A stretch of DNA of 64,000 nucleotides from positions 5,146,001-5,210,000 of the forward strand of contig OU342631.1 of NCBI GenBank assembly GCA_910589415.1, written 5' to 3'. This document shows, piece by piece, positions 9,408-22,015 of the stretch (position 1 is the stretch's first letter; each line of letters begins with the position of its first letter). The translations under genes and the position numbers were made by a program. The stretch is from Malachius bipustulatus (taxonomy: Eukaryota > Arthropoda > Insecta > Coleoptera > Melyridae). The notes under the pieces were generated by a model. It was not told the origin of the DNA, searched no databases, and saw only the letters and a list, made by a program, of their open reading frames with translations.

Positions 9408-12285
9408 TCATTTATATGCTCGTGCAACAAACTGTTCGTCACAATACTTAACATTTTATATACATAATTATAACAGTGGTGACTGAACATATAGCGCCAG
9501 TGATTACAAAATTGGCCGAAACTTTGTTCAGTACAAGGTGGCAAATCAAAAATAAGGCTATTGCCGCTTTTTTTAGGATGAAGTATAATTATTATATCCT
9601 GCATGGACCTGACCTTAAACCACTCTTTAATTCTACCGAAAACTCCTAAACTAGTAGAGGTGTAACGAGGCTAGGTTGCTATATTTGGTCACACTCACAC
9701 TCAATCGATAGACTTTTGCAATAGTAACTTTGAACTTTGAATAATATCATTAAGCTTGCAGACAGTCGCCCTAAATCAATAACGATGCTCTAGACATCTC
9801 TTGGAAATAAGTTAACTGCTATATCTTTTGATAATGCCTGGGAAAACTGGATTGCAAGTTGCCATTTTGACATAATTTTAAAGGTTTGAAAAACTGAAAA
9901 AAAGTTCTTCTAGATACAAAACTAAATGACAAATCTATATTGGAACCATCATAATAAGTTTAATTATTTAAAATCAGAACTCAGCTATACTATATTCCAA
10001 CTGTTTCGAATTAAGTTGGCTATCGATTATGAGAATGATCGACCTCTTTCATATACATTTTACAGCATATTGAAGTGTAAAGGTTCTAGATTGTAGAATG
10101 TTTGTGGTAATGTCATTCTCAGATTAAAGCCATATTGCCAAACGTACTTGAAAATCATGAAACTAATAAATTTATATCTCTACATAATCATATTTTTTTC
10201 TGTAGGTAAGTCTTCCTTGATCAGTCCCAATGCTGTTTCAAATTTGAGCCTTTTTCTGTCACATGTGTTGCTAGCGCATCTTTTCTCGTTCTAGTTTGTA
10301 GTATTTGTTTGGAACACGGTACTTCTAATTTGTAGACCTACCATTAGGTTATAATAAAAAATAAAAATCCATCTGAACGTTCTCGCAATCCAATTATAAT
10401 TATTTTATTTCTGTGAACAAAGTAAGTACAAGTACTTACTTTATCCAAAGTGTTTTTTTTATTAACGCCATATTTCGAATTGCACATATTCATTTATACT
10501 TAATCAAAGAATTTCCACACAATAATAATTTATTTTCTTATGGATACCTACTTATCCCAATAAAAATGTCTCCAAAAGCTGTGAAATTATTGCTACAAGC
10601 AGATAATTTACGACGTAACTGTATTCAAGCAGCAAAGTAATTTTCTAAACCAATTTCAGTTTATTTGGTGAATGTTTCTGACATTTTCGTGTATAAGTTA
10701 TTTATGACATTTTGAATAAAGTATATTTTCGTGTATCGTAAATAATGCCTCAAATTATTAAACATGGTTTCATAAATATTTTACTAAAATCAGAAAAGTG
10801 ATTTATGAAAATGCGAATATTGAAAATTACATATTATATTGATGGTTCGGTTTCAAAGCATTTTCTGCTTTTTGAGGTGCAATAATCTTCGGATTTGGTT
10901 ACCTTCTATACGTAGACGTCTCAGATTTTCTGTTCATTAACTCGAATAGATAATGAAACTGCTAGTCTCTTTTCTGAATATAAAGTTCATGCAAGCATTA
11001 GGGTAGACAGACAGATGTTTTCATACAATTGTTTACCTTCTTGTCTAAAAAATACTATTAAATGATTTAAGACTGTGCCAATATTTCTAGAATCTTAAAA
11101 CTCAGGTAGTGGTTTTACCGTTAATCCCCCAATATAGCTGTCGGTGTGGAATTGTAGAATATGTCAAAACTAAAATGAAACGTTATAGTACCTACTTGAT
11201 TCCACCATCTGCTACCCAGAGACCTTTCCCTTTTCCAATTCTATAACCAGGTAAGGGCCATACGAGTCGGCATTTTTATTTCATTTCATTAGCAATATTA
11301 ATTATTAGTAGATTTAAAAAATTAAAAGCTTCAAAACAAAATGAGCTAAATGAGGGAATAAGCTGTATGTAATAGTATAAAAAATAAACATTTTTATTTT
11401 GGCATTCTAAACGCTAGTATATCCCATTCCAGATGTAATTAAATTAGGGGTGGTTAGGGAAAATTTGAATTATCTCTTCGAATAGGTACACTGAGTTTTG
11501 AACTACTTTTGACAAGCTAAATTTTGAATGGTTATGGATGATTCTAATCAAGTTTGACGCCGATTGTATATTTTAACAAGGCTACGCTGCCAAAATAGCA
11601 AAATAATATTTGGTGTAGGTATACGTAATACGTATAAAACTTACACTAAAAATAGGTTTCATTTGGAATTTTTGGATCTCGTTCATTGTTTTGAATGCTT
11701 TTATAATAAATAGGCCCTTTTGTGTTTTTAAACTACCTTGTCATTTTAAATAATTGAATAAGTTAATATTATTTAAGCCCCAAGATTGACAGGTAATTAA
11801 ATGTGAACTTTTTGACTGCATGAAGTTAATTGAATAATTTAATATCAATTTAATTATTAATGGAATGCCAATAATTTATTTACTTTTTACTGTACTTTTT
11901 ACTAAACCATAGCAACCAAAAGCACATGTTATTGAATTTATTGTTTTCATACTTAAAAATTATTTTATTTTTTGTAATATCCAAAAATTAATCCTAATGG
12001 CATACAAGCAACGTGAAAGTCATTTGAACTTTTTTTAGCTCAAATCAAATGTCCAGGGTATTCAACTTAAGTAAAAAATATCACAGCCAGCTTGAATTTA
12101 AAAACATCCGGAATGGGATATAGAAAAATCTCATACAATCTCGTGTCCATGGCACAAGATGTTCAAGGCAAATACGCTAAACTATACTTGTATATTCATA
12201 TACCCCAGCCCATAATTTCAACACCCATATATCTTATAACAACCTTGCTCCTTTGCTTCTAAAACCATGCCCAATGCATTCAGGT
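9408..12285. other. No gene seen; AT-rich intergenic DNA
   Basis: Open frames up to about 80 codons are unlike any family I know and have no supporting splice or start context. The sequence is AT-rich with scattered transposon scraps. Confidence 0.5.
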
Positions 12286-12910
12286 GTGTTTATAAAGAAA
12301 ATTAACGGGGATCTCAGTTATCTGAAGAGATACGAATTCGGTTGCATGGTGTCAAGTTGCGTATTTCTGCGCTGATTAGTACTGAAAAAAAATCTAAGCT
12401 GTCATTATGATTTGTCAGAACGTTGGAAAAATACGAAATTTGCAATTTTTGTGTTTATTTTTTTATTTAATGACCAATCAAGCTAGCCGAATTAACCGAA
12501 ACATTATTAGGACACTTTTCAACAAAGGATCCAAAAATAATTTTACAATCACTCTGGTACTTTCAAGATGGCGAAAAATCGATAGTTATCTTTTTTCCTA
12601 TGAACGAAGTTGCTAGCGATGCTTCCCCATTCTTATAGAGAGCTGGAGTGATTGCAAAATTATTTTTTGAATTCCTTGTTGAAAAGTCTCCTAATAATGT
12701 TTTGGTTAAGAACGGCTAGCTTGATTGGTCATTAAATTAAAAAAAATGCAAATTTCGTATTTTTTCCAATATTTTGTCAACTAATAATGACAGCTCAGAT
12801 TTTTTTCAGATTACTAATAAACACAAAGATACGCAACTTTGCCACTATTTAACAGACTTCGATCCCTCAAGATAACTGAGATCCCCATGCATTTTTCTAT
12901 AAAAACGCGC
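12286..12910. mobile_element. Foldback MITE with about 280-bp arms
   Basis: The left arm has GGGGATCTCAGTTATCT, GACCAATCAAGCTAGCCG and ACATTATTAGGACACTTTTC. The right arm has GAAAAGTCTCCTAATAATGT, CGGCTAGCTTGATTGGTC and AGATAACTGAGATCCCC. Only about 80 bases separate the arms. Divergence between arms is moderate, so it is an old insertion. No protein. Confidence 0.75.
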
Positions 12911-14179
12911 AGCTTGTGTAGATGGAATTAGTTTCAGTATACATATATGGATATCAAAACACAACAGAAGAACATAATATCCTAAATGACGTAAGTTTAA
13001 CCATTTATTAGTTGTTTTTTTACACAAATCATAAAGGAGCCGAGACCGAATGGAGTGACTAACACGAAAGTGGAACTATTGACATTGAGACTATTCTTTT
13101 CAAGGTGCCTATCCGTTTGATGTTGGCCACGCTGTAAGATCAATAAGGTTCTGGGACGAGAGCTCTCAGCGCGAGCAGATATAATCACGTTACCCAGGTG
13201 TCTGGTCGCAGCTCGTTGCAATGTTTTGTTTTGCCGAGCCCTTCACTCGGGCAAGCGGTAGCAAGAATTATTCACGCATAACAACTGACAAACGCCTGTT
13301 CTTATGTTCTAATTTTATTAATATTTAAGTGTTGGTATGCTAATCAATGAAATAACCGTGGTAGTTTTATCGCACTAACTTCTAAAATTATAGGCACAAC
13401 ACACTTTTTACCCATTTTTGCTTATCACTTATTCAGAAAAAAATCCTGATAGTGGCAATTTGTACGTGTTAGAGCAAGAGGTTAGAGACCAGCTGGCGTG
13501 ACTCTCTCATACACTGACTATGACGGTTTCATCCTTTCGCTTACTGTTGAAATACATATTTCGTTCACTCACCTTTTACGTATATCTTACGTTATGTGGG
13601 CGATCAAGCCCTGACTTTGACTTTGCTGACCATCGCTCGGAACAGTTTCGTGGTGTTCAAGAGTTTCTCCTCCGTTCTGGGCCTCTCCTGCGCAGCACCT
13701 TCCCTTAAAGGATAAGTTACAGTAGGCCGTAACGTTGATTTATTCCTTATTACATACGAAAACTAACTACGCACCCTTCAAAGGACCACCACATTAAACT
13801 GGACAGGGATGGCCTGCCAAATATGTATATGTACAGTCCAAACCACCATACGAGTTTGCGTGGCTTATACCTAATAGCTTTGGGAAAGATTGTTGAAAGA
13901 TTAGCTTAAAACCAGAGACCTAAAGCGACAGTTGCTAGACATCTTGTATTTTCCTGTCATGACTCGCACTCTTAAATCATTTATGTTATCTACTGACCTA
14001 TATCTTCTCATTAAAAAAAATCAAGATTTAGGCCGTATCGTAAAATTATTCGGCAAAAAATTCTTTTTTCTGACAAAAGATGTGCAATGTTGTCAGATTT
14101 GACCCCTGAAATTATCAGAGCGATATGTTCTGGCCGTTCTGCCAACAGAGCCTTCCATACTTTTAACAGCTACTCCGTA
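12911..14179. other. No gene seen
   Basis: Mixed-composition intergenic DNA with a slightly GC-richer part at 13030-13720. Open frames of 60-74 codons show no domain and overlap on opposite strands. Confidence 0.4.
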
Positions 14180-15034
14180 TACAGTGTGTGTCACAGGCAT
14201 GGTACACCCCCTTTTTTTTTCTTTTTTTTTTTTGGAGACAATTTTTTGAAATTTGGTACGTCGCATATTCTCGATAGAGCGCACTTTTTGGCAGAAAATT
14301 GAATTTTTTCCCACATCCGGTTTTTTCGGAAATGTAACCAACTTGTTATTTTTAAATGGGACACCCTATATATTATTATATTTTTGGATTCTATACATTT
14401 GTACGAATCCAACAATACCACATAAGTACCATTTTAAATGACAAATTTGTTTTTATTTCATTTTTTATTTCTCAATTATAGTGTGCCATGACTATTTCGT
14501 TTTACTCCAATTGGATCATCTAATGCTAGAAAAATCGAATTTTTGTTCAAAGTACTAAATTAAGTGATTTATGGATAAATAATGCGCACCGGAATGATTT
14601 TTTGAGCTGAATTCATTTTTTTCAAATGGTACCGTATTGGTACCGAGGTACCATCTACTACTACTTCCAATAAGGGACATTTTGGTGTACCCATTTTGCA
14701 TCTGTGACGAACCCAACTGAAGTCATGGCACACTATAATTGAAAAATAAAAAATTAAATAAAAACAAATTTGACTTTTAAAATGATACTTATGTGGTATT
14801 GTTGGATTCGTACAAATGTATAGAATCCAAAAATATAATAATATAATATAGGGTGTCCCATTTAAAAATAAAAAGTTGGTTACATTTCCGGAAAAACCGG
14901 ATGTGGGAAAACATTCAATTTTCTGCTAAAAAGTGCGCTCTATCGAGAATATGCGACGTACCAAATTTCAAAAAATTATCTCCAAAAATAAAGAAAAAAA
15001 AAGGGGGTGTACCATGCCTGTGACACACACTGTA
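14180..15034. mobile_element. Foldback element, TACAGTGTGTGTCACAGG termini
   Basis: The left end reads TACAGTGTGTGTCACAGG and the right end CCTGTGACACACACTGTA. The arms of about 315 bp match closely (for example CGTCGCATATTCTCGATAGA with its inverse, CCACATCCGG, TATTGTTGGATTCGTACAAA). About 225 bases lie between them. Each arm also holds an internal GGGTGTCCCATTTAAA block, so the arms themselves are composite. No transposase frame. Confidence 0.85.
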
Positions 15035-16742
15035 TTTCATAAAAACTAATGAATTTACGATAAAAACTCAACAAATACTTACAAAAGCTTTATTTTAATT
15101 ATTGCTTAATCTGACAAAAAATAATAAAAATTAATTCAAGGAAAAGCAATTTGGCGTGCCTTCTTTAAGTTATTTCTTCAAAAAAATATTTATTGAGGTG
15201 CTCCCCGGGACGTCATTGGACTTGATAATTTTATTCCAGTTGGGACTAAATTACTCCCTTGCCAGAACAAATAAAGCTGCCAAATTTCAACAATATTGGG
15301 TAAAGTATAGGTAGGTACCTATTTAAGATATTTTTGAAAAAGAGGATTTGTTAATAAAAGTGTAACACGCTGTATCTGGGAAAATATGCATTTCTGGAAC
15401 TGTGTTTATATGAACTTTTTGTCTTATAATCACTCAAAGAATCAACTCCTGAAGTTTGGCCAAGCTTACAGTAAACACCCAGTATTATTAATCTTGACCG
15501 AAAAGTTGTGTTTTATGATATTTACATCATTTTTGATGCAAGGTCTTTTAGGGCGTAATGGTATTTTAAAACAACCTATATAGACTGTTAATTAATTATT
15601 CTAACACAAATTCTCGAAATGCTATTTTGCGGTCATCTTTATAATTAGCACATCCATAGCTAAATCATATTCGGTCTACTTATGTCAAGAACGTGTAAAC
15701 TGATGAACGGAACATGCCATAATTAAATTGACTTTAAAATAGTATTAAAGAGGATTTGTCTCCAAATAATTAATTATAAGTGGCTATGTATTTACTAAAA
15801 AAACTAGTGCATTAAAAAAAAACAGTTCTCCCTAAATTATTTTATTTTTTTTTATATTTTTATTACATTTATAAATTTTTCGAAAAAATATGACTTTGCC
15901 GACATGATAAAAAAAAAACATCTTCTGAGGTGAATATCTCGAGAACAGGAGTTCTTGGGGAGTTATATGCCCATAGAGACTTCTGATCCACTCTACGCGG
16001 ACACTAACGATCGCCAAAATTCCAACAAATTTGACCGGGAGGCAATTCCCATAAGGATTCTGCTGGGTCATTTATACTGCCCAATTTTATTGCTATACCT
16101 GTTCGCTGGCCGGACTTTAGATCCACACATGAAACTGAAGGTCGTCGAATTGTCTGTTCTGTCAATTTTTTAAACATCCCTAACTTACCTATGTTAAAAA
16201 AATCATACTTGAAACGCTATACCAATAATTAATTAATAGTGGGTCGCAAATATAAAAATAAGTAATTATTGACAAGTAAACAATATAAGTAAAAGCTTTT
16301 ACTGTCAAGTAAGCCTCGCAGTTTAAATAAATAATTTATCTCATTAAGGATTTACTTTTACTATTACTAATAGTAGTTACTAGAATATTTGCGGTGCATG
16401 GGAACGCAACTAAATATGTTACGGCCACTTCGGTTTTCTTCCCCCTGTCCTCGTATATTTTCATTTTCATCGTCAAGTAGAAACAAATTAAATTTTTATA
16501 TTAATAAGTTATTAGATCCATTACAGCAATCCGATTATTGAAAAACAATAACGCTTTGTGAACGACACATTTGCCTTAATGGTATGGTGAAGATAGAGAC
16601 ATCGATGTTTCAATGGTTATTTCCATCTCACCAGTCTAACACATCATCACCACCAGAGTAGTGTGCCAAACACAGTCAAATTTTCTTTTTCAAAATAAAC
16701 AATTTTTAATAAACAGGGTGTTTATAACAGGGTTAGGTACTG
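15035..16742. other. No gene seen; AT-rich with repeat scraps
   Basis: A copy of the arm sequence of the next element (GTTTGGCCAAGCTTACAGTAAAC) lies near 15460-15485. Other open frames are short and unsupported. Confidence 0.45.
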
Positions 16743-17393
16743 TGTACTGTAAGCTTGGCCAAACTTTATAGGCTGATTCTTCAGATTGAAATAATTAAAA
16801 TATATATACAGGGATGTCCGGAAACAGATCCCAAGAAAGATATAGGTACCCCTGCGAATTTTAAAGAATTTTTTTATTTATTTTTTTATTTTTATAAGAA
16901 AACGTTATTTAGAACAACAACGGGTCACAAAAAAAAACCATTGAAAAGATGAATATGATATGAAGTAATTTTGTTCAAGTTTAGCAATTTTTTAAAACCC
17001 AAAATGCTCAGTTGAACAAATTAAAAACAAAAAAAAATAAAAAATTGCTAGAGGGTTCAAAATTGCTACATGGGTGAAAAATGAAATATAAAACAAGTTT
17101 TTCCTGTGACATTCCCAAAAAAATAATGCCATATTTTGTAATTTTTTGCCGAAAAATGTCAAATTTGACATTTGTAAAAAACACGTGAAAACACAGGTGG
17201 TGTGCGTGTCATTTGTCATCATTTTTAAAACACAAACTATTAGCGAAGTCAAAATTTTCCTAAATCGAAAAGGAAAACTTTTTCCCATAATATGATGCGT
17301 ACTTTATGTTTGACACTCATTTTTTTTTTCATTATTCTTATCTAAAGAATCAGCTTGTAAAGTTTAGTCAAGCTTACAGTAAACATGCTCTAT
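16743..17393. mobile_element. Inverted-repeat element with AAGCTT-containing arms
   Basis: The left arm reads ACTGTAAGCTTGGCCAAACT then GGCTGATTCTT. The right arm reads AAAGAATCAGCTTGTAAAGT then CAAGCTTACAGT. Arms are about 50 bp and around 80% matched. A single arm copy also occurs near 15460. The interior is AT-rich and non-coding. Confidence 0.6.
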
Positions 17394-17633
17394 ATCTTCT
17401 ACGGTTAACGAATTTTATTTGCGGAAACTGAATTCAGCTTTGGGATTATTGGAGCATTTTTTGGAAAACAAGAATCGGCTGTTCTGGAGATTTTAGACCA
17501 ACGAACTTGGAGGTCGCTCATAAGTATATCAATAATAAGAGATCAGTCTCTATAAGAGACACTTAAAGACCAGCTAAGGTAAATATAACTTCCAACTTTC
17601 GTACAGTATGTGAAACAAATTACTGACTTATAT

Positions 17634-17681
17634 GATATGCTGATGAGTTCATTGCAAGGACGAAACGGTGCCGTCCGTGTC
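17634..17681 (+). ncRNA. Hammerhead ribozyme, second type
   Basis: In order: stem I GATATG, core CTGATGA, stem II GTTC with loop ATTGCAA and GGAC (one G-U), core GAA, stem III ACGG-TG-CCGT, cleavage base C (17675), stem I return CGTGTC (four Watson-Crick pairs and two G-U). The whole catalytic core is canonical. The stem III strand ACGGTGCCGT is self-complementary in RNA if U-G pairs are allowed, so dimer cleavage is again possible. Stem and loop sequences differ from the 4.8-kb ribozymes, so it is a separate family. No second copy is seen in this window. Confidence 0.82.
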
Positions 17682-18046
17682 TTCAGTCTTCACCTCACAT
17701 GCTTGGCGAAAGTTTTCTAATTTGTTCTGCAAAGAACCTATAGTGGGAAGTTAATCAATTGGAGACTAAAGCCCAATGAATCTCAAATCTAGCTTATCTA
17801 TACAGGACAGGGTGTTTCTTAATAACATGCCAGTACTTCAAGATGTAATTCCTCGAGTCATTTTATGAAGAAAAGTTGATATGAACGTAAAATGTCCACA
17901 ACGGCTGAAATTTTTTGATACTGGGAGTTTGATTTTTAGTTTTTAAGAGTTAAGTACTTTTTATTATCTCCGACTATAGTTTAGATATTTTTTTCAGTGT
18001 TAGGATGTGTTAACGGGACATAAAACCACACACTATATACAGTGTG

Positions 18047-18590
18047 GACGTTTATAGTCCACCCCTGACCTTAAATTTTTTATCAAATGAGTTAGAACTT
18101 TGATACAAAAACCAAATCAAATGTCATGAATTTTACTACTTTCTGACGTAAAACTAATCTGTCAAATGTCAAAGATGACGTTGCAGTCACTGTCAACTTC
18201 ACTTTTTTAAATGGCATGGGGGGAGGTCATGTGAGACCTCATTCTAAAGATACTTAAATTATCCGCACAAAAATTATGTTAGTTGTCAATTTTGATAGTC
18301 TTTGTGTCAGTGAGGACGTTTATAGTGCCCACCCTCTTAATTTTTGATCCGAATGAGATAGAACTTTGGTAAAAAAACTAAATCAACTTTTATGGATTTT
18401 ACTACTTTTTGACATAAAACTGATCTGTCAAATGTCAAACATGACGTTGTAGTCGCTGCCAACTTACACATTTTGAGGGACAAGGGGTATCATGGTGAGA
18501 CCTCATTTTAAAGGTACATATTTCAATTATCTAAACAAAAATTATATTAGTTTTAAATTTTGATAATTTTTTGTTGACGACGTTTATAGT
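18047..18590 (+). repeat. Diverged tandem duplication, period about 266 bp
   Basis: GACGTTTATAGT begins units at 18047, 18314 and 18579. Shared blocks follow in the same order in the first two: TTTTACTACTTT, GATCTGTCAAATGTCAAA or its near match, ATGACGTTG and GTGAGACCTCATT. The third copy is only a start. No protein reading frame is conserved between units. Confidence 0.85.
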
Positions 18591-18749
18591 CCTCCCCACC
18601 CTCTTTAAAAACTATAAACAGACCGTCTGCCAGCTCGGCTTGGTTGTTTGAATTCGTTTATAAAACTACAAATGTCTGTGCTGTGGCTGTATAAGTTCGT
18701 TCTCGACGCGAAATTACCACAGTGGAGCGACTATGTCTTACGTACAAAG

Positions 18750-18832
18750 TTAGATTAGATTGGATTAGATTAGATTAGATTAGATTAGATTAGATTAGAT
18801 TAAATTAGATTAGATTAGATTAGATTAGATTT
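18750..18832 (+). repeat. (GATTA)n pentanucleotide microsatellite
   Basis: About 16 units of a 5-bp repeat, with one GGATTA variant near the start and one AAATTA variant in the middle. The unit written as TTAGA differs by one base from the insect telomere unit TTAGG, but the location inside transposon-rich DNA fits an ordinary microsatellite. Confidence 0.95.
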
Positions 18833-19363
18833 AGCGTGATTGGACCATTGTGACACCTCCACTGCCACCGAAGCTCTATCGTGGCTCACATCTACATTAA
18901 TCGCTACATTATGTCGAGCTACATTAATTCCATCAGGTCAGCCTTTTTGAGGAAGCTGACCATTTTGACTGTTGTTAATGTCTCCAAGTCCTCCGGTATC
19001 ATAAAGTCTCTCCCGAAGGTTAAGACCTACATTTTGGTGCTATTTTAGAGTTTATTTATGTTATTTAGTGTTATTTTATGTAGTTACACTTACATAACCG
19101 AAGGTTACCTACACAGTCAAGACCGGTACTTCCTCTTTTTTATAAAAAAAATATATTTTAAGTAGAAAATCTGTATAGCAAAATATCAGTGGCGTACCAG
19201 TTTTTTTTTATTATTATTATTTTTTTAATGTCAAAGGACATGTTTGCAGGGACGCTACTCCACTAGTAGCAATAGAAAAACTTTTCTTACAAAATCAATC
19301 TTACAATTCAATCTTCTCACTATGGTTCAGTGATCAAATTGTGCGATGTAATAATAAGATACA

Positions 19364-19407
19364 TGGTACTGGATGAGTCCCAATTAGGACGAAACACGTG
19401 TCTGCAA
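19364..19407 (+). pseudogene. Decayed hammerhead of the 4.8-kb type
   Basis: The stem II region (GTCC, loop CAATTA, GGAC), GAA, palindromic ACACGTGT and cleavage base C are kept. The first core segment reads CTGGATGA, with an inserted G compared with CTGATGA, and stem I is mispaired (TGGTA against TGCAA). Downstream sequence to about 19485 (TCACAGCACAATAAGAATGA, ATGTCATTCATCTCTT) matches the rest of the 117-bp repeat at 4.8 kb. Catalysis is probably lost. Confidence 0.75.
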
Positions 19408-19658
19408 TTTCCACTTCTACTCACAGCACAATAAGAATGAATGGCATACTAGTTTACAATATTAATATGTCATTCATCTCTTATTGCCTTTATATTGTAC
19501 AGTATAATACCATATGCACATAAAAAGTTAAGACAGGGACATAATGTAAAACGTCGGAGCCGTTTCCGATATACACTGCTTTCAAAATGAAAAATTTTGA
19601 TTTTCACTTGTTTATAATTCTGGAAATGAATCGATTTCGAAACAAGAAGCAGCATATG

Positions 19659-20475
19659 TACACAGGGTGATTAACAATTTGATGCTCACCATTGGGATCT
19701 CCGAAATCATAAAAGATACAGAGATACAGAGTCAGTTAAATTAGAGAAATGTTGCTCAGTTTATTAAGAATCTGAAACAAAATTAATTGAAACTTCAGGA
19801 GTTGCTGAAATATCCTGAAAACTGAAAAATCGAGATTATTTTTTTAGTCATATCTTTTTAATTGTTAAAATTAAATAAATTATTTTTTGTAGGTTTACAT
19901 ATAAGTCATCAACAGCTATGCAGCTGACATTTAAAAAAATTTGAAAGCCCAGGTCAGGTCCCTATAGATCCCAAGGTTTTCATAGTCGACTTATGTTTTT
20001 CCTGTGGCCGACATACTGCTTTTTCGTGTAATTTGGTTACCTATTAAAAAAATCAAGGAAACCAAAAATCTTTCTCATTCAAAAAGATTCTTAAAAATTT
20101 TCTTCTTTATTCGAAAAAAAATGAGAAACTTATTTCACCGAATGACGTCGATATGACGTCGCGACGTGATATTTCTTGCCTTATGGTTTTTTATGACATT
20201 CGGTTTAGGAAAGGTTATTTTTCTCGAAAAAAAAAGAAAATTTTGAAGAATTTTTTTAACGTGATAAATTTTTGGTTTCCTTGAATTTTTTAATACCGTA
20301 TGACATGAGAAAACAGTATGGCGGCCATAAGAAAACCAAAAGTCAACTATATGAATACCTATAGGATCTACTTTGAAAATTCTTGAAATGTCAAATGTCA
20401 AATGTCAAATGTAAACGACTCATGTGAACTTACAAAAAATTATGTCTTAATTTTAACAATAAAAAAGATTTAATA
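19659..20475. mobile_element. Foldback element of the 43-46 kb outer family
   Basis: The left arm begins TACACAGGGTGATTAACA and includes GCTCACCATTGGGATCTCC, the inverse of GGAGATCCCAATGGTGAGC-like sequence at 1080. The right arm (20200-20475) has TTTTGGTTTCCTTGA, ATGGCGGCCATAAGAAAA and AACAATAAAAAAGAT. The right terminus is missing or rearranged. A small triplication of AAATGTCAAATGTC occurs near 20391-20411. Confidence 0.65.
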
Positions 20476-20597
20476 CTGATAATAATAGATATACATAATA
20501 GAAACTGGATGAAAAAAACTGAAAAATCAAGATCGCCAATTCTTGCTTTATATTTTTTATAATGAAAAATAAATTGAGTATTTTTTGTAGATTTAAT

Positions 20598-20761
20598 ACC
20601 AGCAGTTATCGTTTTAAACGTTGCCAAATTTATTGCTCAATATTTTGTTTATTTTTTTTAAATGTAGCTCAGGATTTTTTAAAATTATTTTTCCCGTACT
20701 CTACTGAGTGTCCCCTATAATGTACTAAAAAGTTTATCCGTCATTTTCTTAACACCCTGTA
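20598..20761. repeat. Solo arm of the 44206-44733 element family
   Basis: TTATCGTTTTAAACGTTGCC, GTACTCTACTGAGTGTCCCC and CATTTTCTTAACACCCTGTA match the right part of the element at 44206-44733. The left arm is absent, so this is a truncated copy. Confidence 0.7.
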
Positions 20762-22015
20762 TATCATAAAAATTACGCAGGGAAGTTTTAATTTAGTTCC
20801 AAGTTGATTGTTGTTTTGTTGCTAAGGAAACAAATGCAAGATTTCTATTATACTGTGCACGAAATATTTGTCGCTCTATAGGTCGCCAAATGCTCAGCGC
20901 ACGCTAACGAGTATACATAAATAATGTGCCATTTTTCATTCGAATATTGATTTAAAAAATGTCAATATTATTTGACGGCTGTCTAGGAAATCATATTTTT
21001 TTATTTTCAATAATGAAAAAGATATTGTTAAACTATGAGATTTCCATTTTTCCAGTTTTTTCAGTATATTTCAGGAAAGACTGAAGTTTTTTAATAAAAA
21101 TAATAAGAAAATACAATAATATGCGCTACAAGAACGGTAAAAGCAGCATACTACAAATATCCCGTTCTTGCGCCATATGAAAACAGCATAAATCTTGAAA
21201 CCTTTATCAGCAATTATCTCGTTTTTGTAAAATTTTGCATACGTCACCTTCGTACATCAATGTCCCTAATTATTGTAAAATGATGTTTCTAATTATTATA
21301 ATAATTATTGTAAAATGCAATGTCATACATGAAGATGAAAAAACTAAGACGCCTGTAACTTGGTAGGGTGATAAAGGAAAACAACAAACTACCTGGGTTA
21401 CTTTAGACGATTTTTTAAAAATTATGATTATGTAAAAAATGTTTAAAGAGAACGTAACCGATTTTTCTTACAAGGGTTTAAAATTGGCAATGCAAGATTT
21501 TTTTCATATATTTTATATATTTACGACGCAGTAGTGCAGTACTATTAAAACAAGCGAGAATGACATTTATTACCTGAAGACTACGAACTTAAGATAATTA
21601 AAATATAGTGAATGTTAATTTTTGTTACGAGGTTACTTCAAAAAAAATCTGATAACAATTTTTGAATAAAAAAACATCCACCTGTAGAACACATCGCTAC
21701 AATTTGGTGCGTTTCTTCCTATTCACCTTTATACAAAAACGAGCCTTAATGCAGATAAGACATTGCGTGATCGTAATAATTAGTAACGCAAGAACTATTG
21801 AATAATTCCCGCTAAATTTGTGTTAATGTTAAAAAAATTCAATGAAATGAAAAATAATAAAAGTTTGAGGAAGTCATGGTACCTACTGCATGAGCAAAAC
21901 ATAAATCATGAAAGTACTCCATAAACGTCGAAAAATGATGGTGCCCATTTTAGTGTCACTGACAGAATATTTTAAATTTCTTTCCGATAACATAATTTTT
22001 TTTAGATTAGGTATG
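20762..22015. other. No gene seen; AT-rich
   Basis: AT-rich spacer with no frame or structure I can support beyond short A/T palindromes such as AATTATTATAATAATT near 21292. Confidence 0.5.
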
